14,241 nucleotides of DNA from Methanobacteriota archaeon (GTDB lineage Archaea > Thermoplasmatota > Thermoplasmata > RBG-16-68-12), in NCBI GenBank assembly GCA_005879065.1, contig VBLU01000022.1, positions 1 to 14,241 of the forward strand. Direction: 5' to 3'. Made by a program: the position numbers and the translations under genes. Every line of letters begins with the position of its first letter. The stretch's first letter is position 1. Below, one piece after another: positions 5,559 to 11,890 of the stretch. Under the pieces are notes generated by a model, which was given only the letters and a program-made list of their open reading frames with translations, made no database searches and had not been told where the DNA came from.

Positions 5559-8024
5559 GTGTCGAGCGTCACCGTAGGAGAGCGAGTCCTCGTCCACCTC
5601 TCTGGGTTTCTCCGTCACGCAGACGCCTATGAGTGTCCGGTCGAGATGACGCAGGACGGCATCGCGGCCGCCCTCGCGTTGAGCCGCGCCCATGTCGCCC
5701 TCGAGTTGAAGCGCCTGAAGACCGCCGGCCGCGTCCAGGAACGGATGGCCCACGTCGCCCATGCGCGCTCCCGGCGGAAGGTGTACGAGCTCACCCCTGC
5801 AGGCCAGGAGGTCGCCCGCCGCATGCGCGAGCACGCGCGTGCCCGGACCGTTCAGCTGAACGAGCCGCAAGGCGTCAGGCAAGTCCTCGGGTCCGACGCG
5901 ATCGAGGCGTTGCGTCGGTCCGGCCTGCGGGAGTCCGAGGCCGTCCAGCAGGTCCTCGCCTCGGATGTGATCGAGCTCCCGCGACCCGACGCCCCGAAGG
6001 TCCCCGTCCCGAGCCGACCCTTCTTCGGTCGGACGGACGAACGGCAGAGGCTGCAGGCGTGGCTCGCCGCAGAGACTCCCTCGGTTGCGGTCCTCGTCGG
6101 GGTCGCGGGGATCGGGAAGACGGCACTCATCACACGGCTTCTGGCGGACGAACCGCGGCCCACGTTCATGCGGCGGGTGTACGCGCACGACGACGCCCAC
6201 GGCCTCCTGAGTTCCTTCGCCGATTTCCTCGCCCGCCAAGGTCGTCGACGACTGAAGTCCGTGATCACGCGGCCCGCCTACGATCCGACCGAGGCCGTCG
6301 CGGTGATGCGGGGAGACCTCTCCGGATGCGTCGTCGCGATCGACGATCTGCACGCTTCGCCGGCGGCGGATGCGCTCCTCCGGGCTTTGTTTGAAATCCC
6401 CGGGACGACGAAGATCCTGGTCGCGACGCGGACCCAGCCGACTTTCTACGAACGGTCCGATCTCGTCGCGAAGCGAGTGCTCGAGGTCCCCCTCGAAGGA
6501 CTCGATGAGGGCGCGTCCGCCGAACTGCTCCGGGCCCGCGGCGCCCCGATCGAAGCGGACGCCATCCAGCATGTGATCGCCGCGACCCACGGACATCCCT
6601 TGGCCCTCGAGCTGTTCGCCGCGAGCGGGCTCGACGCCGGCGCGGTCGAGACGGAACGATACGTCCTCGAGACGGTCCTGGACGGCCTTGACGATTCGTC
6701 GGAGGAACTGCTGCGGACGTTCGCGGTCCTGCGACGCCCGGCCCGGTCCCCAGAGGCCCTCGGTGCGACCCTGTCCCAGCTCCGCCGCCTCGTTCGCAGG
6801 GCCCTGCTCCATCACCGGGATGACGGGTACCTGATCCACGACCTCGTGAAGGAGTTCTTCCTTCGACGCATCGGGGACGCAGCGCGGAGGGACGCGCACG
6901 CACGGGCCGCGGCCTACTGGCAATTCCGAGCGGACGGCCTCGAGGAAACGTACCATCGGATCGAGGCGGGCGACCTCGACACGGCGAGGATCCGGCTCGT
7001 GGAAATCGGGCCCGGTCTCGCGGAGAGTGCCCGCGCGGGAGACTTGGAGGCGGCGTTGCTCCGGGTCCCACGGAGCCCCCGCCTGGACGGCATCCTCGTG
7101 GAGACGGAGGTGTTCCTCGGAAAATTCGCCGAGGCCCGGGCGGCCCTCGAGCGGATCGGCGCATCGGGCGGGCAGCTGGAACGACTGCGGGCCCGCATCC
7201 AGCTCGGTCGGATCGAGAACCGGCTCGGCGCGTACAAGGAGGCGCGGGTCGTCTTGGAGGAGGCCGCGCGCGACGCCGCCGCGGTGCAGTCGCCGGAGAT
7301 CGAGGGCGAAGCCCTTCGCGCCCTCGGGGGCGTGGAACGCAAGCTCGGGGATCTCGATGCCGCAATCACCCACCTGGGCCGCGCGACGGATGTCCTCCCG
7401 AATGGCTCGAGGGAACGGGTGCGCGCCCTCACGGATCTGGGAGTCACCCTGATCGCGCGCGACGACATCCCTGGCGCCAAGGCCCGTCTCCTTGAGGCGG
7501 CAGCGACCGTTCGACGGGCCACGCGGGAGGATGCCGTGATCCAGATCAACCTCGGGATCGTGACGAGTCGCGAAGGGGATCCGCGGACCGCGGCGGCGAC
7601 CTTCGCCCGTTCCGCGGACATCGCCCTCGCGACCGGTGAAATCCGCTTCGCCGCGTATGCCCTCGCAAACGCGGTCGACAATTTCCTCCGCATGGAGGCG
7701 GTCGACGAGGCCGCATCGAGCGCGGAGCGCGCCCTCGCCTTGGCGACCACGATTGGCGATCCCCTCGCCGTGTCGACGGCGCGGGCGAACATGGGCCTCG
7801 TGTTTGCGAAGCGGGGCGATTGGGCCAAGGCCGAGGAACAGCTGCTCGGCTCCGTCGAGATCATCAACCGGCTCGACAACCCGTACTCCCTCGCGACGCG
7901 GTACGAGGAGCTCGCCCGACTCTATGACGCGCAAGGACGCGGCGGAGATGCGGCGTCCTGGCGGACGCGGGCCGAGGGCTTGTTCGCGCGGCTCCAAGGC
8001 AGCGGGCCCGCTGCCGGCCCGTGA
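5559..8024 (+). CDS. Winged-helix / STAND (NB-ARC-like) ATPase / TPR regulatory protein
   Basis: This 821-aa multidomain protein starts with a winged helix-turn-helix (about 5-95; MTQDGIAAALALSRAHVALELKRL, a basic wing, then KVYELTPAGQEVA), as in MarR-like regulators. A linker (about 104-150) holds a short duplication. The STAND ATPase follows: FFGRTDE (155-161), Walker A GVAGIGKT (181-188), Walker B CVVAIDDLH (257-265), sensor ILVATRTQ (286-293), the GLPLAL-like GHPLALEL (345-352), and a C-terminal winged helix with YLIHDLVKEFF (424-434), like the MHD motif. The remainder (about 440-821) is helical TPR repeats for ligand sensing. Such proteins are nucleotide-switched scaffolds; here the N-terminal DNA-binding domain suggests a ligand-gated transcription factor, loosely like MalT with the order reversed. 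GTG 5559 is eight bases after GGAGGGG (5544-5550). No target is visible. Confidence 0.88.
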   Translation: MSSVTVGERVLVHLSGFLRHADAYECPVEMTQDGIAAALALSRAHVALELKRLKTAGRVQERMAHVAHARSRRKVYELTPAGQEVARRMREHARARTVQLNEPQGVRQVLGSDAIEALRRSGLRESEAVQQVLASDVIELPRPDAPKVPVPSRPFFGRTDERQRLQAWLAAETPSVAVLVGVAGIGKTALITRLLADEPRPTFMRRVYAHDDAHGLLSSFADFLARQGRRRLKSVITRPAYDPTEAVAVMRGDLSGCVVAIDDLHASPAADALLRALFEIPGTTKILVATRTQPTFYERSDLVAKRVLEVPLEGLDEGASAELLRARGAPIEADAIQHVIAATHGHPLALELFAASGLDAGAVETERYVLETVLDGLDDSSEELLRTFAVLRRPARSPEALGATLSQLRRLVRRALLHHRDDGYLIHDLVKEFFLRRIGDAARRDAHARAAAYWQFRADGLEETYHRIEAGDLDTARIRLVEIGPGLAESARAGDLEAALLRVPRSPRLDGILVETEVFLGKFAEARAALERIGASGGQLERLRARIQLGRIENRLGAYKEARVVLEEAARDAAAVQSPEIEGEALRALGGVERKLGDLDAAITHLGRATDVLPNGSRERVRALTDLGVTLIARDDIPGAKARLLEAAATVRRATREDAVIQINLGIVTSREGDPRTAAATFARSADIALATGEIRFAAYALANAVDNFLRMEAVDEAASSAERALALATTIGDPLAVSTARANMGLVFAKRGDWAKAEEQLLGSVEIINRLDNPYSLATRYEELARLYDAQGRGGDAASWRTRAEGLFARLQGSGPAAGP
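7998..8015. repeat. Perfect 18-bp GC palindrome at the 3' end of the STAND gene
   Basis: GGCAGCGGGCCCGCTGCC is its own reverse complement and ends six bases before the TGA stop (8022-8024). As RNA it could fold into a seven-pair hairpin with a small loop. No T-tract follows, so a classical terminator is not supported. Confidence 0.5.
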
Positions 8025-8112
8025 TCTCGATCGGACTCATTCACCCTCGCTGGACGTGGCTTGTTCAAGACCGATACCCACTGGAGGGCGTCGGACAATC
8101 GGCCGACCAAAT

Positions 8113-8121
8113 GGTTAAGTA
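8113..8121 (+). promoter_or_regulatory. TATA-like promoter element GGTTAAGTA for the surface protein gene
   Basis: This is an exact copy of the nonamer found at 5513-5521. It lies in the 148-nt gap after the STAND gene, about 56 nt before the ATG at 8173. It predicts transcription from about 8143, at the foot of the leader hairpin. Confidence 0.55.
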
Positions 8122-8140
8122 GGTCAGACATAATTCGCCT

Positions 8141-8171
8141 CCGTCCGCGGGTCAATCCCGCGGATCGACGG
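8141..8171 (+). promoter_or_regulatory. 5' leader hairpin before the surface protein gene
   Basis: A perfect seven-pair stem CCGCGGG (8145-8151) / CCCGCGG (8157-8163) closes a TCAAT loop. CCGT (8141-8144) can extend it by pairing with ACGG (8168-8171) across a four-base bulge. It ends right at the start codon, so it could affect translation. It has no T-tract and is probably not a terminator. Confidence 0.45.
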
Positions 8172-8172
8172 G

Positions 8173-9453
8173 ATGGGAATCATGCCGCTGACTTCGCCCC
8201 GGAGGGGACACGCCCTCCTGTTGGTCGTCGCCGTCTCGTTGTTGTCGGTCCTCTGCGCCGTTCCCTCCGTCCAAGCGACGCCACGCACGATCGAGCCCGC
8301 CGCTGCCATTACCGTGACACTCGTTCTCAACCAGGCCGCTTACCTTAGTGGCGACGTCGCGATAGCGACCGCGTTGGTGTATCGCACCCCTGGGCCGGCG
8401 AACTACACGTACAACTGGACGGTCCGAGACACCTTCGGCCGTATCGTGAACACAACCATCTATGGGGTGTCGAAATTCACCTACCCCATCCCGCTCAACT
8501 ACACGGGCCGGCTCACTTTCTCCGTGAGGGTCGACGACGGACAAGGGCTCACGTCGAGCGTGCAGAGCACCGTTACGGTCTTCGTCGCCGTGATGTCCCT
8601 GCGGCTTGACCGCGGGGACTTCACGCCGGGCGACGCGATCACCGCCTCGTATTCCGTCACTTCCCACGTGATCCTCCGGCCGACCTACGACTACCAGGTC
8701 GCCGACAGCAGCCTCACGATCGTCCTCAGCGGCAACACGAACAACACGACCTTCTCCTTCCGTACGCCCGCCCCTGCCAGCCGCACATACCGGTTCCTCG
8801 TGACCGCGAGGGAGGGCACGAACACCTCGCAGGCACAGCTGACCATCGCGCAGGCGGCGGGTTGGGTGCTCGGGGAGACGTTCGACCGCGCCTCCTACAC
8901 GCCGGGCGATTCGATCCACGCGCACCTCGCGGTGACGCCTCGGAGCACCGCGGCCTTGCCGCTTCAGTTCACTTGGACCCTAAGCCTGGGCGGATTCGGC
9001 GGTTCGCCGAGCGTCTCGGCGATCACGACCGTCCCCGAGGTGGACCTCACCCTGCCCATCCCCCAGGGAGTGGGAACCGGCGAGCTCGTCGTGATCGCGA
9101 CCGAGTCGAGCACGGGCACCGCGATCGGGCACACCCTGCACATCGGGACGACGAACGCCCTGTGGTCGACGGACATCGGGGGCGTCCCCCTGTTTGCGGT
9201 CCTCCTGGGCCTCCTGTTCATCCTCTTGTTCGTGGCCGTCCTCGGGCTCTGGCGCCGGGTGGGCGGCGGCCATCTCATGGGACCGAGGGCCGCACCGCCG
9301 CCTCCGCCTCCCGGAGATACGACCCAGGCACCGACCACGATGCCGATGTCCGTGATCTGCAGTCATTGCGGGAAGTCGATCGACCTCACGACGAGCAAGC
9401 GGCCGATCGAGGTCATGTGCCCTTCGTGCGGCGAGACGCAGACCGTGGCGTGA
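8173..9453 (+). CDS. Membrane-anchored surface protein with three beta-sandwich repeats and a cytoplasmic zinc ribbon
   Basis: This 426-aa protein starts with a signal peptide or N-terminal helix (about 12-35, ALLLVVAVSLLSVLCAVPSVQA). Three extracellular beta-sandwich repeats follow, each opening with an aromatic-x-x-GD signature: LNQAAYLSGD (52-61), LDRGDFTPGD (145-154) and FDRASYTPGD (237-246). These resemble macroglobulin MG2-like or other Ig-like domains. Several Asn-x-Thr/Ser sites (for example NYT, NWT, NTT, NTS) suggest N-glycosylation outside the cell. A single transmembrane helix (about 338-360) ends in RR. It is followed by a proline run (375-380) and a zinc ribbon with Cys396, 399, 416 and 419, which by topology lies in the cytoplasm. 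The ligand and role are not known. ATG 8182 is an alternative start. Confidence 0.82.
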   Translation: MGIMPLTSPRRGHALLLVVAVSLLSVLCAVPSVQATPRTIEPAAAITVTLVLNQAAYLSGDVAIATALVYRTPGPANYTYNWTVRDTFGRIVNTTIYGVSKFTYPIPLNYTGRLTFSVRVDDGQGLTSSVQSTVTVFVAVMSLRLDRGDFTPGDAITASYSVTSHVILRPTYDYQVADSSLTIVLSGNTNNTTFSFRTPAPASRTYRFLVTAREGTNTSQAQLTIAQAAGWVLGETFDRASYTPGDSIHAHLAVTPRSTAALPLQFTWTLSLGGFGGSPSVSAITTVPEVDLTLPIPQGVGTGELVVIATESSTGTAIGHTLHIGTTNALWSTDIGGVPLFAVLLGLLFILLFVAVLGLWRRVGGGHLMGPRAAPPPPPPGDTTQAPTTMPMSVICSHCGKSIDLTTSKRPIEVMCPSCGETQTVA

Positions 9454-9462
9454 CGAGGACAA

Positions 9463-9472
9463 GGTTCTTAGT
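9463..9472 (+). promoter_or_regulatory. TATA-like element before the ankyrin gene
   Basis: GGTTCTTAGT lies 42 nt before ATG 9511 and resembles the GGTTAAGTA elements. Transcription from about 9493 would exclude the in-frame TTG at 9475, supporting ATG 9511 with GAGG (9500-9503) as the ribosome binding site. Confidence 0.4.
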
Positions 9473-9510
9473 CGTTGGACCACATCCCACCGCCTCTTCG
9501 AGGCGAGACG

Positions 9511-10176
9511 ATGGCGGAACAGGACGAACTCATTGCGGCAGTCGTGAAGGACGACACGGTGCGGGCGCGCGCGATCCTCGACCACGATCCGCATCTCCTG
9601 CGGATGCGCACGCCGAACGGGACGCTTGTCCTCACAGCGGTGTACCATGGGGCGAACAAGGCGCTCGGGCTCCTCCTCGAACGGACACCCGAAGACGCGC
9701 TGAGCCTCCACGAGGCCGCGGCGACCGGGAACGCGCGACGTCTCAAGACGATCCTGGGGCAGTCCCGGACGCGCGTGAACGCCGGGAGCGCGGAGGGCTT
9801 CACGCCTCTCGGCCTGGCCGCGTTCTTCGGTCATCTTGACGCCGCAAAGGTCCTCCTCGAACACGGCGCGGACGTGAATTTCAAGGAATCGAGCCGCTTC
9901 GCGAACACCGCGCTCGACGCCGCTGTCGCCGGGGACCATCCGGATCTCGTGAAAGCGTTGCTCGCCGCCCGCGGCAATCCGAACGTCCGGAGCGAGGCGA
10001 ACTACACCCCGCTCCACAAGGCGGCCGCGCACGGAAATCTGGCCATCGTCCAAATGTTGCTCGACGCGGGGGCCGACCCGAAGGCGACCCGCGACGACGG
10101 GTCCACGCCCATCGCTGACGCGCGCAAGGAGGGTCACGAGGCCGTCGTGAAGCTTCTGCAGACCCGCGGCGCGTGA
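9511..10176 (+). CDS. Ankyrin repeat protein
   Basis: This 221-aa soluble protein is made almost wholly of ankyrin repeats. The clearest are GFTPLGLAAFFGHLDAAKVL (96-115, ending in HGADVN), NTALDAAVAGDHPDLVKALL (132-151, ending in GNPNV) and YTPLHKAAAHGNLAIVQMLL (165-184, ending in AGADPKA). Degenerate units cover about 4-30, 36-62 and 65-93, and a capping unit STPIADARKEGHEAVVKLL closes the stack. There is no signal peptide, membrane segment or catalytic domain, so it is probably a cytoplasmic protein-binding module with an unknown partner. The start is ATG 9511, seven bases after GAGG; an in-frame TTG at 9475 is rejected because the likely promoter is too close. It converges on the VOC gene with four bases between the stops. 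Confidence 0.88.
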   Translation: MAEQDELIAAVVKDDTVRARAILDHDPHLLRMRTPNGTLVLTAVYHGANKALGLLLERTPEDALSLHEAAATGNARRLKTILGQSRTRVNAGSAEGFTPLGLAAFFGHLDAAKVLLEHGADVNFKESSRFANTALDAAVAGDHPDLVKALLAARGNPNVRSEANYTPLHKAAAHGNLAIVQMLLDAGADPKATRDDGSTPIADARKEGHEAVVKLLQTRGA

Positions 10177-10180
10177 CGAC

Positions 10181-10612
10181 TCAGTGCTCCTCGATGAACA
10201 TCCAGCGGTGGCCCTCGAGGTCCTCCGCCCGGTACAGCCGGCCGTACGGGTTGTCCTGAGGCTCCGAGAGGATCGTGGCCCCCGCGCCCTTCGCCCGCGC
10301 GAAATGGGCGTCCACGCTGTCCACTTGGACGCTGAGGCCGTCGATCACCCAGGGGACCGCGGACCATCTCTTGGCGGCGGCGCACCTCTTGCCGTGGTGC
10401 TTCGGACTTTGGTAGTCCGGCGTCGGAGTGGCGAGGAAAATCCGACCGCCTTCGAAATCGAGTTCCGCGTGACTGATCGTCCCGTCCGATTCCGTAATCC
10501 GATCGAGCTCCCGGAACCCGAAGGCGCGAACCAACCAGTCGACCGCCGCCGCTCCGTTCTCGTACGCGATCATGGGCACAATCCGTGGTCGCTCCATCTC
10601 CGTGTCCTGCAC
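10181..10612 (-). CDS. VOC superfamily (glyoxalase/bleomycin resistance-like, PhnB-type) protein
   Basis: This is a single-domain protein of 143 aa with the paired beta-alpha-beta-beta-beta modules of the vicinal oxygen chelate fold. The first module is RIVPMIAYENGAAAVDWLVRAFGF...ISHAELDFEGGRIFLA, and the second is LSVQVDSVDAHFARAKGAGATILSEPQDNPYGRLYRAEDLEGHRWMFIEE. The closing DNPYGR...DLEGHRW pattern is typical of glyoxalase-like members, but the exact reaction cannot be told from sequence. The start is GTG 10612, with GGGGAGGGGAG (10617-10627) as a strong ribosome binding site; ATG 10597 would give 138 aa and lacks one. The promoter element overlaps the stop codon of the aminotransferase gene just upstream, so it may be transcribed alone or with that gene. 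Confidence 0.85.
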   Translation of the reverse strand: MQDTEMERPRIVPMIAYENGAAAVDWLVRAFGFRELDRITESDGTISHAELDFEGGRIFLATPTPDYQSPKHHGKRCAAAKRWSAVPWVIDGLSVQVDSVDAHFARAKGAGATILSEPQDNPYGRLYRAEDLEGHRWMFIEEH

Positions 10613-10616
10613 CGAA

Positions 10617-10627
10617 CTCCCCTCCCC
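10617..10627 (-). promoter_or_regulatory. Ribosome binding site deciding the VOC start
   Basis: On the minus strand GGGGAGGGGAG precedes GTG 10612, with the GGAGG core about eight bases away. The ATG at 10597 has nothing comparable. Confidence 0.6.
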
Positions 10628-10646
10628 GTTGGTATGGCTCGAGCGG

Positions 10647-10655
10647 TACTTAACC
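10647..10655 (-). promoter_or_regulatory. TATA-like promoter element GGTTAAGTA for the VOC gene
   Basis: This is a minus-strand copy of the GGTTAAGTA nonamer, about 39 nt before GTG 10612. The TAA inside it (10650-10652) is the stop codon of the aminotransferase, the same overlap as at the HAD/STAND junction. Confidence 0.55.
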
Positions 10656-11742
10656 GGAAAGGCCGCGGACGATTTCGGCGATGCGACGCAGGCCCTCCAG
10701 GATCGTGTCACGGGAGGCGGCGTAGGAAATCCGGATGTGCCCCTCGCCGGCCTCACCGAAGGCGCTCCCCGGTGTGACCGCGACCGAAGCCTTTTTCAGA
10801 ATCCGCTCGCACAAGGTCCCGCTGTCGATCTTGGCCTCGAAGCGCGGGAAGACGTAGAAGGCTCCGTTCGGATGGTACGTCGCGAGACCGTCGATTTTCG
10901 CGATCTCCTTGAGGACCAGGTCGCGGCGCGCCCGGAACTCCTTCACCATGGCCTCGAGGGGGGCCGTCGGTCCGCGGAGGGCCGCGACGCCCGCCTTCTG
11001 GGCGAACGCGGTCGCACAGGTAATCGTATGCTCCTGAACCTTGGAGATCTCCTTGAAGAGGGGCGGCGGGGCGACGAGCCATCCCAGCCGCCAGCCTGTC
11101 ATCGAATAGGTCTTCGAAAAGCCGTTCACGGTCACCGTGCGAGCAAACATGCCGTCCAGAGATGCAGGCGAGATGTGTTCGCCCTCGTACAGGATCTCGC
11201 GAATACACGGAGCCCGCGGGATTCGAGGGTGAGTTCAGCATGAGGAGTCGGGTGCGCGGCGTGATCGCCTCGGCGACCGCGTCCGCGGCCGGGACGAATC
11301 CTTCGTCATCGCCGGCGTGAACCGGGACAGGCCGAGCGCCGGCGAGGGTCACCATCGGGGCGTACGAGACCCATCCGGGGTCCGGGATGATCGCCTCGTC
11401 TCCGGTATCGAGGAGGGCCATGCACGTCATGAAGAGGGTATGCTTCGTCGGAGCGACGAGCACATTCTCCGGTTTCGCGGGAATGCGATTCTCTTTTTGC
11501 ACCTTCTCCGCGACGGCCTCTCGGAGCTCCCGGATCCCGGGAGCGGGTGTGTATTTCGTGAAATCCGCGTCGAGGGCTTTCTTCGCGGCATCGACGATGT
11601 GGGCCGGGGTCGGGAAGTCCGGCTCCCCGATCGCGAGGGAGAGGACCTTCTCGCCGCGCGCCTTCATCTCCGCGATGAGGTCTCCGATGTGGACGGTGGG
11701 CGAGGACTCAATCGAGCGGACACGCTTCGCGAAATGGACCAT
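10650..11742 (-). pseudogene. Class I/II PLP-dependent aminotransferase (aspartate aminotransferase-like), frameshifted with internal deletion
   Basis: Two frames together make one aminotransferase. The first (from ATG 11742, nominally open to 10753) is collinear with the family through residue 182: LAIGEPDFPTP (35-45), FTKYTPAPGIRELREAVA, DPGWVSYAPM, then NSPSNPAGSVYSR (170-182). From about 11195 the other frame continues ILYEGEHISPASLDGMFARTV, NGFSKTYSMTGWRLGW with the PLP Schiff-base Lys, and on to TAA 10650-10652. About 25 residues normally found between (including the SDEIY segment whose Asp binds the PLP pyridine nitrogen) are missing, about 74-77 nt. As written, neither frame gives a working enzyme. 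A leaderless start is plausible because TTTCTAG lies about 25 nt before ATG 11742. True decay and assembly error are both possible. Confidence 0.85.
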
Positions 11743-11763
11743 GCCGATGAAGAATACAGTCGA

Positions 11764-11771
11764 CTAGAAAG
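11764..11771 (-). promoter_or_regulatory. Possible TATA-like element for the aminotransferase gene
   Basis: Minus-strand CTTTCTAG is centred about 25 nt before ATG 11742, fitting a leaderless transcript. The match to a TATA consensus is weak. Confidence 0.3.
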
Positions 11772-11816
11772 CTTCACCGCCAGACCACATTTTGCCCCAC
11801 CGTCGGAGGCCGGCAA

Positions 11817-11827
11817 TTGGCTTATGC
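11817..11827 (+). promoter_or_regulatory. Possible TATA-like element for the permease gene
   Basis: TTGGCTTATGC lies about 70 nt before ATG 11891. It would give a leader of about 40 nt that contains the ribosome binding site. Weak motif. Confidence 0.25.
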
Positions 11828-11877
11828 ACGAGGTGGTGCTATCGGCGCCGCGCGGATCAACGCCCCTGGGGAAGAAC

Positions 11878-11886
11878 GGGAGGAGG
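11878..11886 (+). promoter_or_regulatory. Ribosome binding site deciding the permease start
   Basis: GGGAGGAGG lies just before ATG 11891, with GGAGG at 11879-11883 spaced seven bases. The frame stays open upstream to 11792, but the extra 33 residues are Arg/Pro-rich and unlike the family. Confidence 0.65.
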
Positions 11887-11890
11887 ACGG

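Noticed and set aside
5274..7997. Very long open frame antisense to the STAND gene
   Set aside because: It is a composition artefact of GC-rich coding DNA: low-complexity Arg/Gly/Glu-rich translation with no recognisable domain, opposite a clear multidomain protein.
9475..9510. TTG 9475 as the ankyrin gene start
   Set aside because: The likely TATA element sits at 9463-9472, so this codon would be upstream of the transcript; ATG 9511 has a ribosome binding site.
5559..10176. A defence island built on the STAND protein
   Set aside because: No nuclease, protease, pore-forming or NADase effector is encoded nearby, and there are no mobile-element signs; the flanks are housekeeping genes.
11792..11890. 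Upstream extension of the permease frame to 11792
   Set aside because: The 33 extra residues are Arg/Pro-rich and unlike the family, while ATG 11891 has GGGAGGAGG at a good distance.
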